From Bullifex porci (GTDB taxonomy: Bacteria; Spirochaetota; Spirochaetia; Sphaerochaetales; Sphaerochaetaceae), in the NCBI RefSeq assembly GCF_009695635.1, contig NZ_VUNN01000001.1, forward strand, positions 124,001 to 188,000: 64,000 bases of DNA, given 5' to 3'. A model generated the notes under the pieces. That model ran no database searches. It was not told the origin of the DNA and saw only the letters and a list, made by a program, of their open reading frames with translations. Both the position numbers and the translations under genes were made by a program. Numbering within the stretch: the stretch's first letter is position 1; each line of letters begins with the position of its first letter. Shown here piece by piece: positions 1 through 7,643 of the stretch.

Positions 1-834
1 ATAGGTGCACTATTAAACTTTATCCTTGACCCACTATTTATCTTTATTTTTAGTTGGGGCGTTAAGGGTGCAGCCCTTGCAACTTGTATCTCACAATGTG
101 TATCAGCACTATGGGTACTTAAGTTCTTAACTAGCTCTAAGCCTATATTAAAGCTTAAAAGAGAGGAAATGATTCTTGAAGCAAAGAGAGTAAAGAGTAT
201 AGTAACTCTCGGAACCTCTGGCTTTATTATGGGTGCAACAAACTCTGCAGTACAAATTGTTTGTAATAGAATGGCACTCTTATATGGTGGAGATCTTTTA
301 GTTGGTGCATTTACTATTATTAACTCTGTAAGAGAGATCTTCTCAACTCCTGTAAATGGCCTTACAAGTGCTACTAGCCCTGTAATGAGCTATAACTATG
401 GAGCTAAGCGCTTTGATAGAGTTATGAAGGCAAGTAACTTTGCTATAATGGTATCTGCGACATTTACATCTATTTTTACACTTACTATCTTGCTTTTCCC
501 GCAGATGTACATCCGCTTATTCTCAAGTGATACTCAAATGGTAGAGGTAACTACTAGGGCGTTAAGAATATATTTCTCACTCTTTGTATTTATGAGCTTC
601 CAGCAGGTTGGTCAAAGCACCTTTGTTGCACTTGGAAAAGCAAAGCAAGCAATATTCTTCTCCCTCTTTAGAAAGATAATAATTGTAGTTCCACTAACAA
701 TTATACTTCCACTCTTTATGGGTAGTGATGGTGTAGTTGCTGCAGAACCTATTAGTAACCTTGTTGGAGGTATGGCTAGCTACCTTACAATGAGATATAT
801 AACTAGTAAGGAGTTTAAGAGGGCTGCCTCTTAA
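1..834 (+). CDS. MATE family multidrug/Na+ antiporter, 5'-truncated by window edge
   Basis: The reading frame is open from base 1, so only the C-terminal ~277 residues are present; the methionine codon at 169 is internal. Residues encoded from about base 16 (NFILDPLFIF) match the loop/helix signature of the MATE exporter family, followed by further hydrophobic helices. MATE proteins export cationic drugs or metabolites in exchange for Na+ or H+; substrate cannot be told from sequence. The end overlaps the convergent cysE by 20 bases. Two other MATE genes occur in this window (29357-30745, 31932-33293), so the genome appears rich in this family. Confidence 0.9.
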   Translation: MGALLNFILDPLFIFIFSWGVKGAALATCISQCVSALWVLKFLTSSKPILKLKREEMILEAKRVKSIVTLGTSGFIMGATNSAVQIVCNRMALLYGGDLLVGAFTIINSVREIFSTPVNGLTSATSPVMSYNYGAKRFDRVMKASNFAIMVSATFTSIFTLTILLFPQMYIRLFSSDTQMVEVTTRALRIYFSLFVFMSFQQVGQSTFVALGKAKQAIFFSLFRKIIIVVPLTIILPLFMGSDGVVAAEPISNLVGGMASYLTMRYITSKEFKRAAS

Positions 835-1705
835 TTCTTTCTGTAATAATTATTTCAGGGTCTGGGATCATAACACGAGAGTTGGCTGGAATTGAGGTTT
901 TAATCCAGGTTGAGGAGCCAATTGTTGTATTGTCCCCAATTGTTATATCACCTAGTATAGTTGCATTTGCATAAATTGTTACATTGTTTCCAATAGTTGG
1001 GTGTCTTTTTGCTCCCTTTAATAGCATACCACAGCCATCCTTTGGAAAGGATAGTGCTCCTAAGGTAACACCCTGATAGATTTTAACATTGTTTCCAATA
1101 ACTGTTGTTTCACCAATTACTACACCTGTTCCATGGTCAATAAAGAAGCTTTCACCAATTTGAGCACCTGGGTGGATATCAATACCAGTTTCTCTATGCA
1201 TAAGCTCGTTCATCATTCTTGGAACTAATGGAAGCTTCTCTGTAAATAATAGATGTGCAACACGATGGACAGCTAATACCTTTAATGCTGGATAGCAGAG
1301 AATTATTTCGTGTTGGCTTCTAGCTGCTGGGTCGCCCTTAAAGCCAGCTTCAGCATCTTTTTTTATAAGTGTTCGAATATTTGGAAGCTCTGTTAATACT
1401 ATATCAACTATTTCTTCAACTCGTTTTTTAGCTTCCTCTTGGCTTAAGCCCTCATAGAGGAGAGCTAGTAGAGCCTCTTCCTCTAAGATAGATGAAAATC
1501 TTTCCATCTCGGCTTTAATAACACATTCAAGTGTTTCACAGCAACTTTCTTTAGCTCTTCCGGGAAAGAGTAGCTCCATTAGGGATTTTATTAATGTTGC
1601 TACATCCTCCATCCTAGGAAGAGCCGTTAAGCCTTGAAAGTGGTGTACTCTCTTTACTCTATCAAATGATGCTAAATAATTGCAAATATATCGCTCAACA
1701 TTCAT
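815..1705 (-). CDS. cysE: serine O-acetyltransferase
   Basis: Acetylates L-serine with acetyl-CoA to O-acetylserine, the first step of cysteine synthesis in the cytoplasm. The 296-residue protein has the helical N-terminal domain of the EpsC/SrpH long form (residues 1-165) and a left-handed beta-helix of hexapeptide repeats (about 175-280). His191 in DHGTGVVIGET and Asp176 are spaced 15 apart, as are the catalytic pair of E. coli CysE. No cysK partner lies nearby. No clear ribosome-binding site precedes the ATG at 1705. It converges on and overlaps the MATE gene. CysE is distinguished from other hexapeptide acyltransferases by this motif and the long N-terminal domain. Confidence 0.93.
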   Translation of the reverse strand: MNVERYICNYLASFDRVKRVHHFQGLTALPRMEDVATLIKSLMELLFPGRAKESCCETLECVIKAEMERFSSILEEEALLALLYEGLSQEEAKKRVEEIVDIVLTELPNIRTLIKKDAEAGFKGDPAARSQHEIILCYPALKVLAVHRVAHLLFTEKLPLVPRMMNELMHRETGIDIHPGAQIGESFFIDHGTGVVIGETTVIGNNVKIYQGVTLGALSFPKDGCGMLLKGAKRHPTIGNNVTIYANATILGDITIGDNTTIGSSTWIKTSIPANSRVMIPDPEIIITERIKRQPS

Positions 1706-1753
1706 GGACGAAATATAACACCAAAATCGAGTGAATAAAAAGAGAAAAACTAA

Positions 1754-2305
1754 TTATTCTTCTTCGTTTTCGCTTAATAGCTTGCCAACATAGTCACGAA
1801 GCTTAAATGCAACAAGTGAGCTTACTATCATTTTTAATACATCGCCAACAATAAAAGGAGTGAGTCCTCCTGCTAACGTTTGAGCAAGTGTTAGATGTCT
1901 TGAGTATCCAAGCCAGAATAAGCCAGGTATGTAAATAACTACAGTTGCTACGATAGAAACGATTAAGTAGTAGATAAAGGAGTACTTCTTATTCTTCTTA
2001 AGCATTAAGCCTGCAACTATTACAGCTGGTAGAAGACCAATTAAGTAACCACCTGTTGGTCCTGTAAGAGCTGCGATACCACCACCAGATGTAAAGATAG
2101 GTAAGCCGATGGCACCTAAGAATAGATAAACAAATACAGAGGCTGTACTAATTGAAAGAGGAAGTAGTAGTCCTGCGATCAAAGTAAAGAGTGTTTGAAG
2201 TGTGATAGGAACTGGTGGGAGAGGAATCTTGATGAAGGCTCCTACTGCAATTAGTGCTGCAAAGAGTGCGATTGTAACTGTCTTTAAAATCTTTGTTCTA
2301 TTCAT
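1754..2305 (-). CDS. bioY: biotin ECF transporter S component BioY
   Basis: BioY binds biotin in the membrane and, usually with a shared energising module (EcfA1/A2/T), imports it. The 183-residue protein is nearly all hydrophobic helices, with the family signature KIPLPPVPITLQT near the N terminus and a TGPTGGYLIG loop. No EcfA/T genes are in this window, so a distant shared module or solitary function is implied. It is divergent from birA; the BirA-type operator arm (2305-2313) covers its Shine-Dalgarno sequence and start codon, suggesting direct repression by biotin-loaded BirA. A strong GGAGG precedes the ATG at 2305. Confidence 0.95.
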   Translation of the reverse strand: MNRTKILKTVTIALFAALIAVGAFIKIPLPPVPITLQTLFTLIAGLLLPLSISTASVFVYLFLGAIGLPIFTSGGGIAALTGPTGGYLIGLLPAVIVAGLMLKKNKKYSFIYYLIVSIVATVVIYIPGLFWLGYSRHLTLAQTLAGGLTPFIVGDVLKMIVSSLVAFKLRDYVGKLLSENEEE

Positions 2306-2339
2306 TGTAAACCTCCAAAGAACGAATCAGAGTTTACAA
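2305..2339. promoter_or_regulatory. putative BirA operator between bioY and birA
   Basis: A perfect inverted repeat TTGTAAAC (2305-2312) / GTTTACAA (2332-2339) lies in the divergent intergenic region. Extended arms are TTGTAAACC and AGTTTACAA with 17 bases between. This resembles known bacterial biotin operators (TTGTAAACC-type arms). One arm overlaps the bioY ribosome-binding site and start codon. A further half-site TTTACAAAT lies at 2368-2376 just before birA, repeating 2333-2341, so birA may be autoregulated. Binding is inferred. Confidence 0.65.
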
Positions 2340-2392
2340 ATAATTGTATGTTTTGTCTATCGCCAATTTTACAAATGATTTATTATTTAGCT

Positions 2393-3328
2393 ATGTCAAC
2401 AAAAGAAGAAGTTTTAAAAATATTAGAAAACAATCGTGACAGATATATCTCCGGCGAGGAGATGGCAGAGCTCTTAAAGGTTAGTAGAGCATCTATATGG
2501 AAGGGTGTTAAGGCTCTTTGTGATAGTGGCTATGAAATTGAAGGCTTAACTAAGAAGGGGTATAAGCTAATCAGCGATGATATCATGAGTAAGGAGACTC
2601 TAGAAGGCTTAATAAAAATTCCAGTTTTTTACTATCCTGAAATTGATTCAACAAATACAGAAGCAAAGCGATTATTAAGTAGTGGAGTAAAAGCTCCATT
2701 TGTAGTTATTGCTGAGGTTCAAACAGGTGGAAGAGGTAGAAGAGGTAGAAGCTTTATTTCAAATAAATGGGGAACCTACTACTCCTTAGTTATTGAAAAT
2801 GATGATAGCTTCAATACAGAAAGTGTTACTACACGTTCCTGCTTAGGAACTGCCGATGCAATCGATAGCTTAGGCTTTAATACAAAGATAAAGTGGGTAA
2901 ATGATATTTATCTAAATAATAAAAAGTGTGTTGGAATATTAACTGAGGGTGTAATTAGCTTAGAGGAAAATAGAGTTAGTGAGGTAATAATAGGAATCGG
3001 AGTAAATTACTTAACTAAAGTCTTTCCTGATGAGTTAAAGGATATTTGTATCTCTCTCTATCCTAATGGAAATGCTCCATTGACTCGCTCTGAGTTCTTA
3101 GCTTTGCAAATTGAAAAGGTACTTTCATCTCTACATGAGGAAAACTACATTAAGCGCTACAGAGAAAAGTGCTTTGTAATTGGCTTAGATATTAATGTTA
3201 TAAAGCTCGATAGTATTAAAAAGGCTAAGTGTTTAGATGTTGATGATAATGCTCATCTTGTAGTTATGTATGAGGATGGTGAAATAGAGCACATTTCTAG
3301 TGGAGAAGTAACTATCCGTCCCTGTTGA
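2393..3328 (+). CDS. birA: bifunctional biotin--[acetyl-CoA-carboxylase] ligase / biotin operon repressor
   Basis: Activates biotin to biotinyl-5'-AMP and transfers it to biotin carboxyl carrier proteins. It is the group II form: a winged helix-turn-helix (about residues 19-60) precedes the ligase domain, so it can also act as repressor. The biotin/ATP loop GRGRRGRS is at residues 113-120 and the KWVND motif follows. An upstream in-frame ATG at 2348 would add 15 residues, but 2393 starts the HTH domain at the usual place and leaves room for the operator; neither start has a strong Shine-Dalgarno. Divergent from bioY, with a BirA-type palindrome between, which supports the repressor role. Confidence 0.93.
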   Translation: MSTKEEVLKILENNRDRYISGEEMAELLKVSRASIWKGVKALCDSGYEIEGLTKKGYKLISDDIMSKETLEGLIKIPVFYYPEIDSTNTEAKRLLSSGVKAPFVVIAEVQTGGRGRRGRSFISNKWGTYYSLVIENDDSFNTESVTTRSCLGTADAIDSLGFNTKIKWVNDIYLNNKKCVGILTEGVISLEENRVSEVIIGIGVNYLTKVFPDELKDICISLYPNGNAPLTRSEFLALQIEKVLSSLHEENYIKRYREKCFVIGLDINVIKLDSIKKAKCLDVDDNAHLVVMYEDGEIEHISSGEVTIRPC

Positions 3329-3368
3329 GAAATAAGTATTAATTTTATATATTTAGCTTGGAGTTATT

Positions 3369-5198
3369 ATGTTACAAAAAATAAAAGATCAATGGAAAGC
3401 GCTAGTTGAAAGTGAAGTTAAAGAATTAGCTTTAGAGAAGGGTGCAGACATAAGTGTAGATATTCAGGTGCTTACCCCTCCAAAGCCAGAGATGGGTGAT
3501 GTTGCATTCCCAATGTTCTCATTTGCAAAGGCCTTTAAGAGTGCTCCACCTGTTATTGCAAATGAAATTAAAGCTCGTTTAGAGAAGAGAGAAGATCTTC
3601 CTCAGGGAGAGCTTTTAGTTGCAGGTCCATATTTAAATTTAAAGTTAAATACCTCATCCTTAGCTAAGGAGCTTTATGAGAAAGTCCTCAGTGAAGGAGA
3701 GTCATTTGGTAAGAATTCATCTCTTTCTGGAAAGAAGGTTATGATTGAATTCTCATGCCCAAATACTAATAAGCCTTTACACCTTGGTCATATGAGAAAT
3801 GACTCTCTTGGTATGAGTGTATCTGAGATATTAAAGGCAAATGGTGCTGAGGTTATGAAGGTTAATTTGATTAATAACCGCGGTGTCCATATTTGTAAGA
3901 GTATGTGGGCTTATAAAACCTTCGGTGGTGATGAAACTCCTGAGTCAACAGGAGAAAAGGGTGACCACTTTGTTGGCCGCTACTATGTAAGATATGCTCA
4001 ATATGAAAAGGAGTGTGTTGAAAAGGCACTTCTTGGTCATGAAAATGATGATGAAAAGGTTAAAGAGGAAATAAAAGCAGAAGCAGTAAGCAAAGCTAAT
4101 GCAGAGCCACAGAGCATGCTTAAAAAGTGGGAGGATGGTGATAAGGAGGTCATTTCTCTTTGGGAGAAGATGAATGGCTGGACACTTGATGGCTTAGCTG
4201 AAAGCTATAAGAATATGGGTATTTCCTTTGATAAATATTACTATGAGTCAAATACCTATAAGCTTGGTAAGAGTGAAGTAATGAAGGGCTTAGATATGGG
4301 TGTTTTCTATCGTGAGACAGATGGCTCTGTCCAGGTTGATTTAACTAACATCGGTCTTGATAAAAAGGTTCTTCTTAGAAAGGATGGAACCTCAATTTAT
4401 ATTACTCAGGACCTTGGTACAGCTGTTTCAAGACATGAGGATTATCCATTTGATTCACTTATTTATGTAGTTGCTTCAGAGCAGCAATACCACTTTAAGG
4501 TACTCTTCCAGTGCTTAAAGCTATTAGGCTACACTTGGGCTGATGAGCTACACCATCTTTCATATGGTATGGTAAATCTTCCAAATGGTAGAATGAAATC
4601 TAGAGAAGGTACAGTTGTTGATGCAGATGACCTCTTAGCTAACCTTTCTGAGCTTGCAAAGGCAGAAATTATTGAAAAAGAAAGAGAGGATATGGTTGGC
4701 GATATCGATGAGACAGCAAGAAAGATTGCTCTATCAGCGCTTAACTACTATCTATTACAGGTAACACCTCAGAAGGATATGATCTTTAATCCTGCTGAAT
4801 CTATCGCATTCTCAGGAAATACTGGACCATATTTGCAGTACATGGGTGCTCGTATTTCCTCAATGCTCTCAAAGTTTGATGAGGTTAAGGATGAGTATAA
4901 GGATACTCCATTTGATCCATCACTATATACATGTGATGATGAAAAGGCACTAATCAAGCTAATTGCTTCCTTCCCAGAGGTAGTTAAAAAGGCTGGTGAG
5001 GGTTATGACCCAAGTATTATTTGTACTCTCTTATATGATATTAGTAAGACCTTTAGCCACTACTATCATGATAACCAAATCCTAAAGGCCGATAGTAAGG
5101 AGCTAGTAGTTGCAAGAATTAATCTAGTTAAGATGGTTCTTCAGGTCCTTAAGAATGCATTTAGCTTAGTTGGTATCCCATTCTTAGAGTCAATGTGA
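3369..5198 (+). CDS. argS: arginyl-tRNA synthetase
   Basis: Class I synthetase charging tRNA-Arg, 609 residues, near the family's usual length. An N-terminal Add-1 domain is followed by the catalytic core with the HIGH-type motif HLGH in NTNKPLHLGHMRN, and the KMSKS equivalent MKSRE in GRMKSREGTVVDADDLL. The C-terminal helical bundle is the anticodon-binding DALR domain. GGAG at 3360-3363 precedes the ATG. The gene ends overlapping the convergent TetR gene by 9 bases; no terminator is visible between them. Confidence 0.97.
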   Translation: MLQKIKDQWKALVESEVKELALEKGADISVDIQVLTPPKPEMGDVAFPMFSFAKAFKSAPPVIANEIKARLEKREDLPQGELLVAGPYLNLKLNTSSLAKELYEKVLSEGESFGKNSSLSGKKVMIEFSCPNTNKPLHLGHMRNDSLGMSVSEILKANGAEVMKVNLINNRGVHICKSMWAYKTFGGDETPESTGEKGDHFVGRYYVRYAQYEKECVEKALLGHENDDEKVKEEIKAEAVSKANAEPQSMLKKWEDGDKEVISLWEKMNGWTLDGLAESYKNMGISFDKYYYESNTYKLGKSEVMKGLDMGVFYRETDGSVQVDLTNIGLDKKVLLRKDGTSIYITQDLGTAVSRHEDYPFDSLIYVVASEQQYHFKVLFQCLKLLGYTWADELHHLSYGMVNLPNGRMKSREGTVVDADDLLANLSELAKAEIIEKEREDMVGDIDETARKIALSALNYYLLQVTPQKDMIFNPAESIAFSGNTGPYLQYMGARISSMLSKFDEVKDEYKDTPFDPSLYTCDDEKALIKLIASFPEVVKKAGEGYDPSIICTLLYDISKTFSHYYHDNQILKADSKELVVARINLVKMVLQVLKNAFSLVGIPFLESM

Positions 5199-5720
5199 GA
5201 ATGAAGAGATAAAGTCCTCTATAAAGCTTTCACTCTCCTCTCTTTTTAAGCTTTCCTTTGCTGAAGCAGAAAAAAGAAAGGAGAGTAATTTTTTATTAGG
5301 AAAGAAAAGCTTTTTTCTCTCAATTAGGTTCTCTATTACAGCATCGCTTTGAGCTTCGATCATTAGATCTAGTGAGTTCTTTATTTCAAAGGCTTCATCA
5401 TCGATCATATATCTTTGCTCTATAAGTGATAGATATAAGCTAAACTCCTTATCGTTATATATTTTTTCCCAGTGAGTATATACAGCAGTTAAAACTTCTG
5501 CTGAAGAGAGTGAGAAGTTAATATTAAATGTAAAGCGCGATAGTATTTTTTTTGCATTTTCATATAGTGAAAGTATTATTTCATCCTTTGATGAAAAGTA
5601 GTAGTATATTGAAGCCTTCTTTACTCCTAATTTATCAGCAAGTGTTGAGAGTGTTAGCTTTTCAAAGCCTTCTAATGAAATAATTGATATTGATGCATTT
5701 AAAATATCTATTTTAGTCAT
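5190..5720 (-). CDS. TetR/AcrR family transcriptional regulator
   Basis: A 176-residue protein with an N-terminal TetR-type helix-turn-helix (LSTLADKLGVKKASIYYYF) and a variable helical C-terminal ligand domain. TetR proteins usually repress nearby transporter or metabolic genes, but both neighbours here are housekeeping (argS, rplU), so the target is unknown. A partial palindrome at 5733-5748, just upstream of its start, may be an autoregulatory operator. No convincing Shine-Dalgarno precedes the ATG at 5720. The 3' end overlaps argS by 9 bases on the opposite strand. Confidence 0.9.
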   Translation of the reverse strand: MTKIDILNASISIISLEGFEKLTLSTLADKLGVKKASIYYYFSSKDEIILSLYENAKKILSRFTFNINFSLSSAEVLTAVYTHWEKIYNDKEFSLYLSLIEQRYMIDDEAFEIKNSLDLMIEAQSDAVIENLIERKKLFFPNKKLLSFLFSASAKESLKREESESFIEDFISSFSH

Positions 5721-5732
5721 GTTTTAATTCTA

Positions 5733-5748
5733 TCTAACGTTCGGTAGA
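5733..5748. promoter_or_regulatory. putative TetR-family operator
   Basis: TCTAACGTTCGGTAGA is an imperfect palindrome (outer arms TCTA/TAGA; central CGTTCG-type sequence) resembling operators of AcrR-like regulators. It begins 13 bases upstream of the TetR gene start. Function is inferred. Confidence 0.4.
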
Positions 5749-5866
5749 TTATCTAGTGGAAAAAAGCTTAAAAAAAGAAGTTTTTATTTTTATTCTTATT
5801 GTTTGAATTAGAAAAAATATTAATAATAGCCAAAGAAAAAACAAGAATACAGAGGATACTTTAGAT

Positions 5867-6178
5867 ATGTACGCACTCGTTGAAATTCTCGGCAAGCAGT
5901 ATAAAGCTGTTGAAGGTGAAACACTGCAGGTCGATCTTCTCTCTCTCGCAGAGGGTTCAGCTTATGAAACAGACAAGGTTCTCGCTGTTGTTGACGGTGA
6001 TAAGGCTACTTTCGGTACACCATATGTTGCTGGTGCTAAGGTAGTTGCTACAGTTGGCAGCGAAGTCAAAGGTGATAAGGTTAAGGTTTATAAGTTCCAC
6101 AGAAGAAAGGGTTACAGAAGAACTCAGGGTCACAGAGAACAATATACTTTAATTACAATCAACAAGATTGAAGGCTAA
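5867..6178 (+). CDS. rplU: 50S ribosomal protein L21
   Basis: Large-subunit ribosomal protein of 103 residues, the usual length. The sequence starts MYALVEILGKQYK and has the C-terminal basic stretch KFHRRKGYRRTQGHREQ that contacts 23S rRNA. It is followed 12 bases later by rpmA, the standard L21-L27 pair; the small ysxB-type protease gene often found between them is absent. The ~145-base leader before it may carry a promoter and autoregulatory structure, but none could be assigned with confidence. Confidence 0.97.
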   Translation: MYALVEILGKQYKAVEGETLQVDLLSLAEGSAYETDKVLAVVDGDKATFGTPYVAGAKVVATVGSEVKGDKVKVYKFHRRKGYRRTQGHREQYTLITINKIEG

Positions 6179-6190
6179 GGAGGATCTAAC

Positions 6191-6442
6191 ATGGCACATA
6201 AGAAAGGTGGTGGTTCATCACGTAACGGACGCGATTCAAACGCACAGCGTCTTGGTGTTAAGAGATTCGGTGGTCAGGATGTAAAGGCTGGTGAAATCTT
6301 AGTTAGACAGCATGGTACAAACATCCACCCAGGTCAGAATGTAGGCCTTGGTTCTGATTACACACTCTTTGCAAAGGTTGCAGGTAAGGTTGCTTATATT
6401 GAAAGAAACAACAGAAAGTATGCAACAATCGTAACTGAGTAA
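6191..6442 (+). CDS. rpmA: 50S ribosomal protein L27
   Basis: Large-subunit ribosomal protein (83 residues) whose N terminus reaches the peptidyl-transferase centre. It begins [17 protein letters not shown] directly, so no N-terminal cleavage extension of the Firmicute type is present and no Prp protease is needed. The core LGVKRFGGQ and [10 protein letters not shown] motifs are present. TAAGGAGG overlaps the rplU stop and supplies the ribosome-binding site. A strong terminator follows at 6467-6505. Confidence 0.97.
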   Translation: MAHKKGGGSSRNGRDSNAQRLGVKRFGGQDVKAGEILVRQHGTNIHPGQNVGLGSDYTLFAKVAGKVAYIERNNRKYATIVTE

Positions 6443-6466
6443 TCTAGTTAGTTAACAATTATTAAT

Positions 6467-6505
6467 AACGTAGTAGTAGATTTTCCTATTACTACGTTTT
6501 TTTTT
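6467..6505 (+). terminator. rho-independent terminator of rplU-rpmA
   Basis: AACGTAGTAGTAG pairs with CTATTACTACGTT (one G-T wobble) across a short loop, followed by a run of nine T. It separates the ribosomal operon from the surface-protein promoter just downstream. Confidence 0.9.
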
Positions 6506-6526
6506 GCTAAAACGAAGTAAAAACTC

Positions 6527-6557
6527 TTGACAAAAGCATACCGGGGGGGGGTATTAC
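6527..6557 (+). promoter_or_regulatory. promoter with a nine-G tract in the -35/-10 spacer
   Basis: A consensus -35 box TTGACA (6527-6532) is followed by a 19-base spacer and a -10-like TATTAC (6552-6557). The spacer ends in nine consecutive G (6543-6551), which is extraordinary in this AT-rich sequence. Gain or loss of G by slipped-strand mispairing would change the spacer length; 17 bases would need seven G. It reads into the surface-protein operon starting at 6657. Poly-G tracts of this kind control outer-membrane protein genes in Treponema pallidum (established for TP0126 and tpr genes); its action here is inferred. Confidence 0.75.
6543..6551. repeat. homopolymeric G tract (9 G)
   Basis: Nine G in a row, the longest G or C run noticed in the window. 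It lies exactly between -35 and -10 elements, so it is a candidate contingency (phase-variation) locus. Its length may differ between cells or assemblies. Confidence 0.9.
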
Positions 6558-6656
6558 TAAACTAGGTAAAACCTTTGCCAAAGCAGATACTTAATGTATA
6601 TAGCTGTAGCCCGTAGGAGTAACATCCCACTGACTTAAATCATATATGGGGGAAGT

Positions 6657-7631
6657 ATGAAGAGAGTCATTTTACTTTTGTTTTATTTACTATTTTCATT
6701 AGCAATACTATGCGCTTCTACTGTATCCTTTGTCGTTCCAAGCAATATTAAAGCTTATTCTTATGATAAAGCTGTTAATTGCTCTATCCCTGAAAATAGA
6801 GTTGTTACAATTAATCTTACAAGCTCTGATGTAATTTACTTCACTGATAGTGATGGTAATGAGTTTTCTTCAAAAATATTTAAAACAAAAAAGAAAGCAG
6901 TTGATGCTTCCTTTAGCTGGAATATTAATAATAGTAATCTTCGTTATTCTTTAGATGGCTCAGAGCCAACTGAGATAAGTGATAATAAAGTATTACTTTC
7001 TAACTTTAAAACAAATAATTTATCTATCTTTACACTTGAAGAGCAAGGTAATGATGGTTCCTGGAATGAGAGGGGAAGAGTAGGCTTTTTGCCTGTAAAG
7101 GAAATAAATGATAAGAAGATATCCTTACGAGTTACAGCATCCCCATATAGTATAGCTATCTACGATTTTATTCATGGTCATAATATAAAGGATGCGAAGT
7201 ACCTTACTGTTACAAACTATGGCTATTCAATAGATAGTGAGCTTGGATACCAAATAAGTAAGAAAGCTTTACTTTATTTAGGTAGTGGATATGGCTACCA
7301 AATGAAGAAAGAAACAGTAATACCTTATGCCTTTAAGGTTACTTACTTTAAAGCTTATGGTGGCTTTGATTATAAGTTTTTAAACAAAAACAAAGTAACT
7401 TCATCTATTGGTATATTTGCTGGTGCCTTAATGGGTATTAATGCAAATGTTTATAGTATTAGCTCTTTACTTGGAGCTAGGCTTAGACTTGACTTAATAA
7501 TCAACTCACATCTTAGCTTTGGGCTGCAAACACGATTCATAGCATCCTATAGTAAAGCCGAAGATAAGTACTACTCATCCATGTCTTATTTTATCGACCC
7601 AATAGCACTTTCTGTAGATATAAGGTTTTAG
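6657..7631 (+). CDS. putative outer-membrane beta-barrel-like protein, exported, function unknown
   Basis: I do not recognise a named family. The 324-residue protein has a signal peptide (hydrophobic residues about 4-20, cleavage near LCAS) and an N-terminal beta-rich region (about 20-165). The C-terminal half alternates polar and hydrophobic residues with aromatic girdle residues and ends in ...LSVDIRF. A terminal Phe after alternating hydrophobics is typical of BAM-inserted barrels. A GGGGGAAG Shine-Dalgarno precedes the ATG. First gene of an operon with two large surface lipoproteins, behind the G-tract promoter, so expression is probably phase variable. It could instead be a periplasmic beta-sandwich protein. 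Confidence 0.75.
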   Translation: MKRVILLLFYLLFSLAILCASTVSFVVPSNIKAYSYDKAVNCSIPENRVVTINLTSSDVIYFTDSDGNEFSSKIFKTKKKAVDASFSWNINNSNLRYSLDGSEPTEISDNKVLLSNFKTNNLSIFTLEEQGNDGSWNERGRVGFLPVKEINDKKISLRVTASPYSIAIYDFIHGHNIKDAKYLTVTNYGYSIDSELGYQISKKALLYLGSGYGYQMKKETVIPYAFKVTYFKAYGGFDYKFLNKNKVTSSIGIFAGALMGINANVYSISSLLGARLRLDLIINSHLSFGLQTRFIASYSKAEDKYYSSMSYFIDPIALSVDIRF

Positions 7632-7643
7632 AGGGGTGTTAAG

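Noticed and set aside
6558-6656. c-di-GMP (GEMM) or cobalamin riboswitch in the surface-operon leader
   Set aside because: Isolated similar words (CCAAAGC, CCCACTG) but the order and pairing of the known consensus could not be reconstructed.
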